Below, piece after piece: positions 47,121 to 56,831 of a stretch of DNA of 64,000 nt. Each line of letters opens with the position of its first letter. Positions within the stretch are counted from its first letter, which is position 1. A program made the position numbers and the translations under genes. The stretch is from a sulfur-oxidizing endosymbiont of Gigantopelta aegis (lineage in GTDB: Bacteria; Pseudomonadota; Gammaproteobacteria; GRL18), in assembly GCF_016097415.1 (NCBI RefSeq), contig NZ_JAEHGE010000001.1:1580015-1644014 (forward strand), in the 5' to 3' direction. The notes under the pieces are model-generated. The model saw only the letters and a list, made by a program, of their open reading frames with translations, was not told where the DNA came from and did not search any database.

Positions 47121-48782
47121 ATGGATTTAAACTGGATTGCAATTTCACTCTCAGAAACTGGCTGGATAGTGGCTACTTTTTTTATGGGCTTACTCACCTA
47201 TAAAATAGGCCTGCCCCCCATGCTGGGGTTTCTGGCAGTCGGCTTTATTTTCAAAGCCTTTGGTCTTGAAAGTACTCATGAGTTGCGTGAAATTGCTGAC
47301 TTGGGTGTTACCTTGATGCTCTTCACTATTGGCCTTAAGCTCAATCTGAAAAGTCTTTTAAGAGTGCAAATCTGGGGCGTGGCATCGGCACACATGCTGA
47401 TCACCATCATTATTTATGGTGGCTTGTTCTTTGCCCTCAGTTTCTCTGGCATATCAGCCTTTGCTGACATCGAAAACATCTGGAGCGCCTTATTAATTGC
47501 CTTTGCACTCAGTTTTTCCAGTACGGTATTTGCCGTCAAAGTGCTTGAGGGGAAAAATGAAATGGGTGCGCTTTATGCGCAAATTGCCATTGGCATACTC
47601 ATTGTCCAGGATATTTTTGCAGTATTGTTTTTAACCGCATCGACGGGCAAAATCCCTTCGATTTGGGCTCTGGGTCTTTTGGGCTTACCCATGCTCAGAC
47701 CTATTTTATACAAATTAATGGATCAGGTTGAACATGGTGAATTATTGGTTCTCTATAGCCTCTTATTAGCAGTGGGAGGCGCTGCATTATTTGAACTGGT
47801 GGGTATGAAGGCCGACTTGGGGGCCTTAATTTTCGGGGTGCTCATGGGGCAGCATCATAAAGCCGCCGAAGTCTCAAAAACACTCTATAACTTTAAAGAT
47901 CTCTTTCTGGTCGGCTTCTTTGTTAATATTGGCCTTTCAGGGAGTCCGAGTATGGAAAACCTGCTTATCGCTGCCGCATTATCAGTATTGATGTTTGCCA
48001 AGGTCATACTTTTTTTCTGGTTATCGTTGAAAACACATTTACGTGCCAGAACCGCTTTTTTAACCTCCATTAGTCTGGCCAATTACTCAGAATTTGGCTT
48101 AATCGTCGGTGCTATTGGTGTCAGTAATGGCTGGATGAGTAATGACTGGTTGATCACCATCGCCATTGCTTTAGCGATGACTTTTGTTATTGCCTCACCA
48201 CTGAATTCTATGGCGCATAAACTCTATGCGCGTTATTCGGTTTATCTACGTGGCTGTCAAACCGAAAAATGCCTGAGTGATGAACTACCTGTTGATGTCT
48301 CAGGTGCTAGCATACTCGTCTTTGGCATGGGACGTATCGGTACTGGGGTTTATGAGGATATTAACCTGCATTATCCCGATAAAGTGTTGGGCATAGACTT
48401 TGATACCGGTGTGTTCAATGAGCATAAAGATGATAGTCGAAATGTGGTCTATGCTGATGTGATGGATAAGGATTTTTGGAATAATATCAACCTTAATAGT
48501 ATTAATATGGTATTTTTAAATTTACCTGATTTTGATAAAAATCTTTTTACCGTGAACCAGTTAAAAGAAAAAAACTTTAACGGACACATTGCCGCCATTG
48601 CCATGTATGATGATGAAATTACTCAGTTAAAAAATGCAGGAGCCGAGGAAGTTTATAATTTTTATTCTGAGGCGGGTATCGGTTTTGCAGAACACGTTCG
48701 CTATCGTTTGCTAGTACAAGAGCAGCAGGATAATGACTCTGGTGAAAAAAATGGTGAAAAAAAAGATGCTACAAAAGAATGA
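47121..48782 (+). CDS. KefB/YbaL-type monovalent cation:proton antiporter (CPA2)
   Basis: A 553-aa protein. The first ~380 residues are a Na+/H+-exchanger-fold membrane domain with LLIAFALSFSSTVFAVKVLE and IAIGILIVQDIFAVLFLT. The rest is an RCK/TrkA-N domain, with SILVFGMGRIGTGVYEDI as the nucleotide-binding loop. It probably exports K+ in exchange for H+. It follows the MCE gene by 35 bases, ending the envelope cluster, and its stop abuts that of the convergent YdcH-like gene. Confidence 0.9.
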   Translation: MDLNWIAISLSETGWIVATFFMGLLTYKIGLPPMLGFLAVGFIFKAFGLESTHELREIADLGVTLMLFTIGLKLNLKSLLRVQIWGVASAHMLITIIIYGGLFFALSFSGISAFADIENIWSALLIAFALSFSSTVFAVKVLEGKNEMGALYAQIAIGILIVQDIFAVLFLTASTGKIPSIWALGLLGLPMLRPILYKLMDQVEHGELLVLYSLLLAVGGAALFELVGMKADLGALIFGVLMGQHHKAAEVSKTLYNFKDLFLVGFFVNIGLSGSPSMENLLIAAALSVLMFAKVILFFWLSLKTHLRARTAFLTSISLANYSEFGLIVGAIGVSNGWMSNDWLITIAIALAMTFVIASPLNSMAHKLYARYSVYLRGCQTEKCLSDELPVDVSGASILVFGMGRIGTGVYEDINLHYPDKVLGIDFDTGVFNEHKDDSRNVVYADVMDKDFWNNINLNSINMVFLNLPDFDKNLFTVNQLKEKNFNGHIAAIAMYDDEITQLKNAGAEEVYNFYSEAGIGFAEHVRYRLLVQEQQDNDSGEKNGEKKDATKE

Positions 48783-48998
48783 CTAAGCAAGAATATCTGG
48801 AATTAATAAATTTTCCAGTTTGATGATCTCATCTTTTAAATGCAATTTATGTTTTTTTAAACGTGAAAGTTGCAATTGAGTATGGATGGTTTTGGGCATG
48901 TGATGAATAGCATCATCGAGATCGCGATGTTCTTGCTTGAGTTCATCTAATTTTTCACGTATTTTTTGTTTTTCGATTTCATTCATTGCTTTGCTCAT
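48783..48998 (-). CDS. YdcH family (DUF465) small protein
   Basis: A 71-aa charged, fully helical protein. DELKQEHRDLDDAIHHM and QLSRLKKHKLHLKDEI are the DUF465 hallmarks. It probably forms a two-helix coiled coil in the cytoplasm. The function of the family is unknown. Two nearby starts are possible (Met1 or Met5). Confidence 0.88.
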   Translation of the reverse strand: MSKAMNEIEKQKIREKLDELKQEHRDLDDAIHHMPKTIHTQLQLSRLKKHKLHLKDEIIKLENLLIPDILA

Positions 48999-49016
48999 TC
49001 ATCGCTTGGCATTTAT

Positions 49017-49192
49017 CCTAAAATAATCAGTTGAATCGTAGCGAGAGCGACTTAGGTGCTGAAGATTAAGGGTTTTACAGGTTATTTTGGCTTTATTCGT
49101 AGTCACCCTACGGGTGAAGTCAAAATATTCTGGAAAATCCTTAAGATTCAGTGCATAAGGCGGTCGCAGTAGGTTCAACTGATTATTTTAGG
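49017..49192. repeat. 176-bp near-palindromic element (MITE-like)
   Basis: Perfect 19-base inverted ends (49017-49035 CCTAAAATAATCAGTTGAA and 49174-49192) bound a sequence that stays largely complementary to its centre, where TCACCC-TAC-GGGTGA (49104-49118) forms the tip. It has no coding capacity. The layout fits a miniature inverted-repeat element or a large REP-type hairpin. It occupies most of the 282-base gap between the YdcH-like and lipoprotein genes. No target-site duplication was established. Confidence 0.8.
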
Positions 49193-49280
49193 TTTATAGG
49201 TTAGGTATCTGTTTGACTCGATTATAAGTATTATAGATTACACTATTAAAATCAAGATTAAGTTTATAAGGACTATTATT

Positions 49281-49955
49281 ATGATTAGCATTATGAGTAG
49301 AAGTAAGCGCATCAATCGTCTGGCAATCAGCACTTTGTTATTAGTGGCCTTGGGCAGTCTGATTGCTTGTTCCTCAAACCAGACTCGACTCTATGAGCGT
49401 TGGCATGATACGACTTATTCGGGAGAAAAATTAAGCAAAGTATTGGTGCTGGGGATTTTTAAAGACGATATCCAACGTCGCGCATTTGAAGATAATTTTA
49501 TGAATGCTGTTAAGGCAGGTGGTAAGCAAGCGGTTGCAGGCTATACCCTGATGCCGGAAAAAGAAGATTTTGATAGCAAAGAAGATATTTTAGCCGCCGT
49601 CGCGAAAGTAGGTGCTGATGCAGTATTAATTACCAGCTTTAAAGGGGTGATTGAAAAACAACGTGAAGTCGCGCCTCGTGTTGATTATGTGCCGACTACT
49701 CGTGGTTTTTATGGTCGTGGTTATGGCGGCTATGGTGGTTATTATGGTGCAACTTATGACACAATTTATCGCCCTGGTTATACGATTACCGATACTATTG
49801 TGCAATTAGATACCCGTGTTTATGCAGTTGAAAATGAAAAATTGATTTGGGCAGGTAAAACCAAAAGCGTTAACGCTAGCTCCGCTAAGGAAATTACAGA
49901 AGAATTAGTGGGTTTGGTGGTTGATGACATGAAAAAGAGTGGCTTGATTAAGTAA
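49281..49955 (+). CDS. Lipoprotein of unknown function (DUF4136-like)
   Basis: A 224-aa lipoprotein. The lipobox is LIAC (Cys30) after a hydrophobic signal. The mature domain has LSKVLVLGIFKDDIQRRAFEDNF, VGADAVLITSFKGV and KLIWAGKTKSV, a layout seen in small periplasmic DUF4136-type proteins. A Gly/Tyr-rich loop (GFYGRGYGGYGGYYGATYD, about 138-156) interrupts it. The ATG has AAGGA upstream; Met5 is an alternative. Function unknown. Confidence 0.8.
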   Translation: MISIMSRSKRINRLAISTLLLVALGSLIACSSNQTRLYERWHDTTYSGEKLSKVLVLGIFKDDIQRRAFEDNFMNAVKAGGKQAVAGYTLMPEKEDFDSKEDILAAVAKVGADAVLITSFKGVIEKQREVAPRVDYVPTTRGFYGRGYGGYGGYYGATYDTIYRPGYTITDTIVQLDTRVYAVENEKLIWAGKTKSVNASSAKEITEELVGLVVDDMKKSGLIK

Positions 49956-50010
49956 ATCAATATTTTGGTAAATCAATGTTTTGGTAAATCAATGTTTTGG
50001 TAATTCAATG
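49953..50010 (+). repeat. 16-bp tandem repeat, 3.6 copies
   Basis: Units of TAAATCAATGTTTTGG at 49953-49968, 49969-49984 and 49985-50000, then a partial unit to 50010. The first unit has one difference and begins with the stop codon of the lipoprotein gene. It lies just before the zinc-ribbon membrane-protein gene. Confidence 0.85.
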
Positions 50011-50054
50011 CCGAAGACAGACTTAAAACATGAGTGATATTGGGGGAGAATATT

Positions 50055-51302
50055 TTGCAAAGCAAATTTGAAGTTGTTTATAAGGGCTTACAAGACGGCA
50101 TATCGGATGATGAGTTTATTGCCAAGTTTTGTAGCAAATTTGGCATTAGTGAGTCTAAAGCTGAAAAAATAGTTGCCTCGAATGGTGACATTGTTGTCAA
50201 AAAAGATCTTGATGAAATCAAAGCTAAAAAATACCTGGCTGCATTTGAAGCCTGTGGCATGGTTGCGGTTATTAATGAAATAGCCGTAGAGGAAGACGAG
50301 GAAGAACTCAATGGTTTTTCCTTAGAACCCATGGGGAATGAGGAAGCAGAAGTCGAACAAACATCAGCTGAAATAATAACATGCCCTAAATGTGGTTCCC
50401 GTAATATCAAAGACGATCAATGTAATGACTGTGGTATTTATCTGTCAAAATATCAACAAAATATTCAGTCTAGCAGCGAGCAATCTAATAACGATGAATT
50501 CGAAGAGGCAGATGAAAAAACCGACGTAAGAAGCAATATAACAAGCGATGAAACAAATCCCTATGCCACACCAGAGGCTCCACTGGAAAGTATCAGCATC
50601 AATAAGGATGGCCAGGGAACACTGGAAGGCGGTATCAATGGTGACTACGAACTCCGTGTCGGTGATGTTTTTTCTGAAGCATGGGAAAAAAGCAAGGGTG
50701 CCAAGGGAAGCTTTCTATTAGCCTGGTTGCTATACATTATTGTGGCTGTTGTGGTGAATATCGGCCTTGCTTTTATCAGCCCTGATACTGAAATGCTGAT
50801 GCAGCAAGGACGTTTTACTGAAGGTATGCTATGGTCTATTCTTCCAGGCATGATTACCATTCCTATTTTATATCCTATTTTAGCCGGTATTACCTTAATG
50901 GGACTGCATCGTGCTGTTGATGCAGAGATCAGTGGCACATCTGTTTTTAGTCACTATAACAAGATCATTCCTATCACTATATTGACTGCGGTAACAAGTG
51001 GTTTCGTCATGGTAGGTATGATGTTATTGGTTATTCCTGGTCTTTATTTGTTGTTTGCCTACATGATGGCTCTGGCATTGATGATGGATAGAGATATGGG
51101 GGTATGGGAGGCCCTAGAAACATCACGCAAGGCCATCACCAAACACTGGTTTAAAGTATTTTGGATATACTTTTTGATGTCTTTGCTGTTTATCGCCGCC
51201 TCTCTACCGATGATGATTGGCTTGATATGGGTGCTACCTTTAATGTCGATCATGCATGGCGTGATGTATAAAATCATGTTTGGAGTTGAGTCCGCCGAGT
51301 AA
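50055..51302 (+). CDS. Zinc-ribbon multi-helix membrane protein (hypothetical)
   Basis: A 415-aa protein I cannot name. The first ~75 residues (FEVVYKGLQDGISDDEFIAK ... KKYLAAFEACGMVAVI) look like the compact alpha/beta fold of the L7/L12 C-terminal domain. Next come an acidic linker, a zinc ribbon (CPKCGSRNIKDDQCNDCG, about 123-140), a polar linker and about five or six transmembrane helices (about 215-405). TTG 50055 was chosen because GGGGGAG lies six bases upstream; an upstream GTG at 50034 has no such site. Confidence 0.7.
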   Translation: MQSKFEVVYKGLQDGISDDEFIAKFCSKFGISESKAEKIVASNGDIVVKKDLDEIKAKKYLAAFEACGMVAVINEIAVEEDEEELNGFSLEPMGNEEAEVEQTSAEIITCPKCGSRNIKDDQCNDCGIYLSKYQQNIQSSSEQSNNDEFEEADEKTDVRSNITSDETNPYATPEAPLESISINKDGQGTLEGGINGDYELRVGDVFSEAWEKSKGAKGSFLLAWLLYIIVAVVVNIGLAFISPDTEMLMQQGRFTEGMLWSILPGMITIPILYPILAGITLMGLHRAVDAEISGTSVFSHYNKIIPITILTAVTSGFVMVGMMLLVIPGLYLLFAYMMALALMMDRDMGVWEALETSRKAITKHWFKVFWIYFLMSLLFIAASLPMMIGLIWVLPLMSIMHGVMYKIMFGVESAE

Positions 51303-51378
51303 AAACTCTCCGTTTTCAGGTTCATTTCAGTTTCAGCGACTATACTTGCGGAATCAATGAGATAAACTAGGAAACAAA

Positions 51379-52599
51379 ATGAAATTTACTCATCCTCGGC
51401 TGATAATTTATTCACTGACACTGCTATGGCTGGCACCTGTCCCAGCCTCTGCCGTATCAATGGATTTTGTGAAATTGCTGGATAACATTATTGCCCAGCA
51501 ACCTGAGCAACAAGTACGTAAAGGTGTTCAGGAAGTTTATAATGCCAATAAAGAATTTTCTGATAGTTGGATTGCCGGTGATGTCGATTTAATTGTACAT
51601 CACGAAAATGATAGCCTGACAGATAATGATAATTATCAGAACTGGCAGGTTGGGGTGGAATTTCCTTTATGGCTTCCCAGTCAGAAAAATGCCCAAAAGC
51701 AGATTGCCAATAGTTATGGTCAGGAAGCTACGGCACAACAAACCTATCTTCGCTGGTTAGCATCCGATACCTTGAGAAAACTGGTATGGCGTTTTCAAAC
51801 AGCAAAAATCAAAGTAAATGCAGCACGCTCATCCTTGAAAAAAAGTCAGGACTTAGAGCATAAAGTGGCACAAAAAGTGAGTGCGGGTGAAAGCCCCCGA
51901 ATTGATTTGTTGCTAGCAAAGAAGGCGGTACTGAAACAACAAAATCAACTGGTGCAAAAACAAAGCGCTCTGACCATTGCTCAGAATCTATTCCAAAAGT
52001 GGACACAGAGCCGTCAACTACCCAAAAACATCAAAGAACGCCCACTATCACCGATAGTGATGGAACAGCATCCTAAAATTGTCAAATTACTCTCCGGTTT
52101 GCAACTGTCACAAGCACAACTACAAAAAACACGGTCATTTAAGCAGGATAGCCCACGCTTATTTTTAGGCGCACAAAATGATAAGGATCGCAACAGCGAA
52201 AATTCGTCACTGATTTTTGAAGTATCAATTCCCCTAGGTATGAATCCTGCCTATTCTCCTAAGCTAGCAGCCGAAAAACGCAATATCTACGAACAACAGG
52301 CTATTGTGGATAGAGCAAAAATTCAACTTGAGCAGACTATTTTTAAAGCTCAGCAAACTCTGGCATCGGCAAAACAGGGTATTCATTTTTCCAAACAACA
52401 ATATGATATTAGTCAACAAGCACTGCGCATGTCAGAAACAGCATACCAACTCGGTGAAACGAACATTCAGAATTTATTACTGGTTCAGCAACAAACCGCA
52501 GAAGCAAAATTGAACTATCAATTGATACAGGCTCGCTCTGGTCAGGCGATTGCAAATTTGAATCAAGTATCCGGACATATTTTAGAGGCACAGCAATAA
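51379..52599 (+). CDS. TolC-type outer-membrane efflux protein (CzcC/CusC-like)
   Basis: A 406-aa exported protein. After a signal peptide (about 1-25) come two long helical repeats of the OEP family, with Gln/Lys-rich coiled coils such as KVSAGESPRIDLLLAKKAVL and YQLGETNIQNLLLVQQQTAEA. It should form the outer-membrane channel of a tripartite heavy-metal efflux pump with the next two genes. Its stop overlaps the adaptor start by one base. The ATG follows AGGAAAC. Confidence 0.88.
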   Translation: MKFTHPRLIIYSLTLLWLAPVPASAVSMDFVKLLDNIIAQQPEQQVRKGVQEVYNANKEFSDSWIAGDVDLIVHHENDSLTDNDNYQNWQVGVEFPLWLPSQKNAQKQIANSYGQEATAQQTYLRWLASDTLRKLVWRFQTAKIKVNAARSSLKKSQDLEHKVAQKVSAGESPRIDLLLAKKAVLKQQNQLVQKQSALTIAQNLFQKWTQSRQLPKNIKERPLSPIVMEQHPKIVKLLSGLQLSQAQLQKTRSFKQDSPRLFLGAQNDKDRNSENSSLIFEVSIPLGMNPAYSPKLAAEKRNIYEQQAIVDRAKIQLEQTIFKAQQTLASAKQGIHFSKQQYDISQQALRMSETAYQLGETNIQNLLLVQQQTAEAKLNYQLIQARSGQAIANLNQVSGHILEAQQ

Positions 52600-53732
52600 T
52601 GTTTAGTTTTAATCACAAGGCTTTTATTTTTAGAGCATGTTTATCAAGTAGCTTTATATTATTAGGGGCTGTCCAGTCGGTATCTGCTAAAAGCTTAACA
52701 CTCAATGCTTCACAGCAGACAGCAATGGGACTCGCAACTGAAGTTGCCCAATCAGTCGATTTGATACCCAGTGCAATCTATCCTGCGCAGGCGGCTTTAC
52801 CATTACAAACCTTGCGAATACTTTCAAGTCCTTTGTCAGGGCAAATTGTGAAACTCAATTTCGTCCATGGCTTAATAAAAAAGGGTCAGGTGATTGCTGA
52901 AATAGAAAGTCCTGAATTACTGCAAATGCAGGAAGACTTGTTAGCAACATTATCAGATTTAAAAATCTATCAACAAAATTTAACCCGTGCAAGAAAGCTC
53001 AATCAGAGCGGTGTTTCTTCGACCAAAAAATTACAGCAAGCATTGGCAGAAGTGAGTAAATCAAAATTAAAAAAAGCCCAATTAGAAAAGAGCTTATTAT
53101 TTATTGGTATGGCCGATAGCGCTATCGAACAATTGAAAAAAACCAAGCAATTACAGCCAGCAAATCTGCAAATTAAATCACCCATTGACGGGCAACTATT
53201 TGACTTACAAGTGAGACTGGGTGAACGGGTAGAGAAAAATCAAACAATTATTTCCATGGGGGAAACCAATCCCATTATATTAGTCGTAAGAGTGCCGGTT
53301 GAATTGGCCAATGAGATAAAACCTCAACAACAAGTCTCTCTCATAGAAAAAAAATTAATGGGTAAAGTGCAGCATATTGATATGATGGTAGACGCCATGA
53401 CCCAATCTGTTGATGTACATATTAAAGTACAAAATGATAATAATGCACTGCGCTCAGGGCAATTATTTAAAATTCGTTTTTTAGCAGAAAAAACAGCCCA
53501 AACCTATAAAGTATCAGCCAATGCCATTAGTCAATACGGTGGTAAAACCGTGATATTTGTACAGCAGAAAAAGGCGATTGAAGTGCTACCCATTCAGGTG
53601 GTGACTATTACCGACAAACAACTCTATTTTACCTTGCAAGGCAAAACCCCAGGGGCATTGACTACCTACATCAAAGGCTCAACGGCGATTAAAGCGGCCT
53701 TAGATGCCTCTAATGAGTCAGACGGTGAATAA
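52599..53732 (+). CDS. RND efflux periplasmic adaptor (CzcB/CusB-like)
   Basis: A 377-aa membrane-fusion protein. It has a signal region (about 10-30), a lipoyl half LSSPLSGQIVKLNFVHGLIKKGQVI, a helical hairpin (about 105-185) and the second lipoyl half IKSPIDGQLFDLQVRLGERV. Beta-barrel and C-terminal strands follow. It bridges the RND pump and the outer-membrane channel. The absence of a Met- or His-rich N-terminal tail leaves metal specificity open. Confidence 0.9.
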   Translation: MFSFNHKAFIFRACLSSSFILLGAVQSVSAKSLTLNASQQTAMGLATEVAQSVDLIPSAIYPAQAALPLQTLRILSSPLSGQIVKLNFVHGLIKKGQVIAEIESPELLQMQEDLLATLSDLKIYQQNLTRARKLNQSGVSSTKKLQQALAEVSKSKLKKAQLEKSLLFIGMADSAIEQLKKTKQLQPANLQIKSPIDGQLFDLQVRLGERVEKNQTIISMGETNPIILVVRVPVELANEIKPQQQVSLIEKKLMGKVQHIDMMVDAMTQSVDVHIKVQNDNNALRSGQLFKIRFLAEKTAQTYKVSANAISQYGGKTVIFVQQKKAIEVLPIQVVTITDKQLYFTLQGKTPGALTTYIKGSTAIKAALDASNESDGE

Positions 53733-53743
53733 GGGAGAAGACT

Positions 53744-56700
53744 ATGTTAGCTAAAATATTACAGTTTTTCCTTATTCAGAGAACCATGGTTGTTCTCATG
53801 GTATTTGCTGTGCTTGCGGGCGGTTGGCAGGCATTTCAAAAAATACCCATTGATGCCTTTCCTGATGTTTCGCCTGCTCAGGTGAAAATGATTTTTAAAG
53901 CACCGGGCATGACGCCTTCAGAGGTTGAGCAACGTATTATTGCCCCCTTAGAATTAGAACTATTGGGTCTGCCCAATCAAAAAATCCTTCGCTCACTGGC
54001 AAAATATGGTATTGCAGATATTACTCTGGACTTCAGTGAAGGCACCGATATTTACTGGGCCAGACAATTGGTCTCAGAACGCCTTAATAATATGAGTTTG
54101 CCTCAGGGCGTTAGCGGTGGTATGGCACCTTTATCCACCCCGTTAAGTGATGTGTTTATGTTCACTATTGAGGGGGACAGCCTCAATAATATGCAAAAAC
54201 GTGACCTGCTCGACTGGGTTATTCGTCCGGCATTGCGCTCAGTGCCAGGTGTTGCTGATGTGAATGTATTGGGTGGCTTGGTGAGAACCTTTGTGGTTAA
54301 ACCTGACTATCAAAAATTACAAACTTTTCAAGTCAGTATCGATCAATTGATACAATCCTTACAGGCGAACAATAAAAATGATGGCGCAGGGCGTTTAAAT
54401 CAGGGTGAAGAAGTACTGCTAGTCAGAACTCAGGGTAATTTACGCAATATTGCCGACATTGAACACATCGTTGTTGATTATAATAATAACGTCGCGATTA
54501 CCATAAAAGACTTGGCAAAAGTTGAAATAGACTCCTTATACCGTAATGGTGCAGTAACCCAAAATGGTGAAAAAGAAGCCGTCGAAGGGCTAGTGATGGC
54601 ACTCAAGGGGGCTAATGCCCGTGAAGTGGTCAGTGGTATTGAAACCCGTTTAGAGGAATTAAAGTCGGCATTCCCAAAAGATATTAGTATTTCCGTGTTT
54701 TATAACCGCAGTGACCTAGTGAATACCGCCATTTATGGCGTATCCAAATCATTGGCAGAAGCGGTTGTGTTGGTAATGGTGGTACTATTATTGTTTTTAG
54801 GTGATTTACGTGCTGCGATCACGGTGGCATTAATTCTGCCCTTAGCGGCCTTAATGACCTTTATTCTTATGCGCTGGTTTGGCCTGTCTGCTAACCTGAT
54901 GTCGCTGGGTGGTTTAGCCATTGCGGTGGGTATGTTGGTTGATGCTGCGGTGGTCGTGGTGGAAAATATTGTTTCACACATGGAGCAAGATGCTCAAAAA
55001 TCACAGGGTCAACTGCCTAAGATGCACATTATTTTTAGGGCGCTCAAAGAAGTCTCCGTACCAGTGATTTCCGGCATCTTAATCATCATGACTGTTTTCT
55101 TACCACTATTGACCCTGGAAGGTCTTGAAGGCAAGCTCTTTGTACCCGTGGCCTTGACTATTATCTTTGCTCTGGGCAGTTCATTGATCTTATCTCTGAC
55201 CATTATTCCTACTCTAGCCTCTTTTATTCTAGGTAAGCCCGCACATCAAGAGCCCTGGTTGATTCGTCAACTGCTGGCAGTCTATGAGCCAGTGCTGAAG
55301 TGGAGTTTGAAACAAGATAAAATCATCGTGTCCGGTGCGGTGGTATCTTTGCTGGTTGCTGGTTTTGTTTATACTTTGGTGGGCAAAACCTTTATTCCAC
55401 AGATGGATGAAGGCTATATTGTCATGCAAATAGAAAAAACACCCTCCATCAGTTTAAAAGAATCTAAAACCATGGATCTTTATATCCAAAAAGCAATCAT
55501 GGCACAAGTACCAGAAGTGACCCGCATGGTTGGTCGTGTGGGTTCTGATGAAATTGGTATGGACCCAATGGGCCTCAATGATACTGACGTTTTCTTAATG
55601 CTAAAACCAAACTCAGAATGGCGTATGCAAAGCAAGGATGAACTCATTGCCGTGATTCGGGACATACTTGAAACACAATTTCCTGGCATCAACTACGCTT
55701 TCACCCAACCAATACAAATGCGTGTGGATGAAATGCTGACGGGAGCAAGAGGGGACTTGGCTATAAAAATCTTTGGCGACAATGCTGAAGAGCTAAACCA
55801 TGTGGCCAAAGAAATGGTGGCCATGGTGAAAACTATTGAGGGTGCAGAAGATGTCAATACTCAGATGAATGAAGGTTTGCGTTATCTGCAATTGGAAGTC
55901 AATCGAGACATGGCAGGGCGTTTGGGTTTGACGGTCGATCAGGTAGAAGATATTCTACGTGCGCAAATCAATGGTTTGGAAATGGGTATTATCTATGAAG
56001 GTATTCGTCGTATACCTTTAATGTTACGAGCGCCAGAATCCTATAAAGCATCACGTTATGATATGTTGCAACAACCAATTACTGTGGCAACCCCAGAAGG
56101 TGTGAAGACTGTGATGTTGAATCAATTAGTAAATGCCAGTTCAACCGAAGGCCCAGTGTCAATCAAAAGAGAGCAAAGCAAACGTTTTTCTGTGGTGGTG
56201 GCCAATGTCAGTGGTAGAGACTTGGTGGGTTTTGTTGAAGAAGCCAAATTGAAGGCGCTGTCCTTAGATATCCCTGCAGGTTATTATTTTGAATGGGGTG
56301 GAAAATTTGAAAACCAGCAACGAGCGGCACAAAAACTTGCCATTGTTGTACCCGTTGCTCTGGTACTGATCTTCCTGATTCTCTTTAGTACCTTTGGTTC
56401 AATTCCTCAGGCTTTGATGGTATTGATTAACGTGCCTTTTGCACTGATTGGCGGCATTGTGGCACTCTGGCTAACGGGAGAATACCTCTCTGTGCCTGCA
56501 TCAGTGGGCTTTATTGCCCTATTAGGTATCGCGGTACTCAATGGCGTGGTCATGATTACTTATTTTAATCAATTATTAGCACGGGGTATCAGTATCGGAC
56601 AGGTAGTCATTGAAGGAGTCTTACGACGTCTCAGACCTGTATTAATGACGGCATCCATTGCAGCCTTGGGTCTTGTGCCTCTGGTCTTTGCCACTGGGCC

Positions 56701-56818
56701 TGGCTCAGAAATTCAAAGACCATTGGCAATCGTTGTGATCGGTGGACTCATCAGTTCAACCCTTCTGACCCTCTTGATTCTGCCTATTATCTTCAAACGC
56801 TTTGGTAAATATTCATAA
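53744..56818 (+). CDS. Heavy-metal RND efflux pump (CusA/CzcA family)
   Basis: A 1,024-aa inner-membrane transporter of the HME-RND family, with 12 helices and two large periplasmic loops. Hallmarks are IPIDAFPDVSPAQVKMIF, GMTPSEVEQRIIAPLE, and AVGMLVDAAVVVVEN in TM4 with its proton-relay Asp. The VDAAVVVVEN form resembles CusA-type pumps more than the DGAVV form of CzcA, but the metal cannot be assigned by eye. It lies 11 bases after the adaptor gene. Confidence 0.92.
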   Translation: MLAKILQFFLIQRTMVVLMVFAVLAGGWQAFQKIPIDAFPDVSPAQVKMIFKAPGMTPSEVEQRIIAPLELELLGLPNQKILRSLAKYGIADITLDFSEGTDIYWARQLVSERLNNMSLPQGVSGGMAPLSTPLSDVFMFTIEGDSLNNMQKRDLLDWVIRPALRSVPGVADVNVLGGLVRTFVVKPDYQKLQTFQVSIDQLIQSLQANNKNDGAGRLNQGEEVLLVRTQGNLRNIADIEHIVVDYNNNVAITIKDLAKVEIDSLYRNGAVTQNGEKEAVEGLVMALKGANAREVVSGIETRLEELKSAFPKDISISVFYNRSDLVNTAIYGVSKSLAEAVVLVMVVLLLFLGDLRAAITVALILPLAALMTFILMRWFGLSANLMSLGGLAIAVGMLVDAAVVVVENIVSHMEQDAQKSQGQLPKMHIIFRALKEVSVPVISGILIIMTVFLPLLTLEGLEGKLFVPVALTIIFALGSSLILSLTIIPTLASFILGKPAHQEPWLIRQLLAVYEPVLKWSLKQDKIIVSGAVVSLLVAGFVYTLVGKTFIPQMDEGYIVMQIEKTPSISLKESKTMDLYIQKAIMAQVPEVTRMVGRVGSDEIGMDPMGLNDTDVFLMLKPNSEWRMQSKDELIAVIRDILETQFPGINYAFTQPIQMRVDEMLTGARGDLAIKIFGDNAEELNHVAKEMVAMVKTIEGAEDVNTQMNEGLRYLQLEVNRDMAGRLGLTVDQVEDILRAQINGLEMGIIYEGIRRIPLMLRAPESYKASRYDMLQQPITVATPEGVKTVMLNQLVNASSTEGPVSIKREQSKRFSVVVANVSGRDLVGFVEEAKLKALSLDIPAGYYFEWGGKFENQQRAAQKLAIVVPVALVLIFLILFSTFGSIPQALMVLINVPFALIGGIVALWLTGEYLSVPASVGFIALLGIAVLNGVVMITYFNQLLARGISIGQVVIEGVLRRLRPVLMTASIAALGLVPLVFATGPGSEIQRPLAIVVIGGLISSTLLTLLILPIIFKRFGKYS

Positions 56819-56831
56819 AGGAAAGCTAGCT

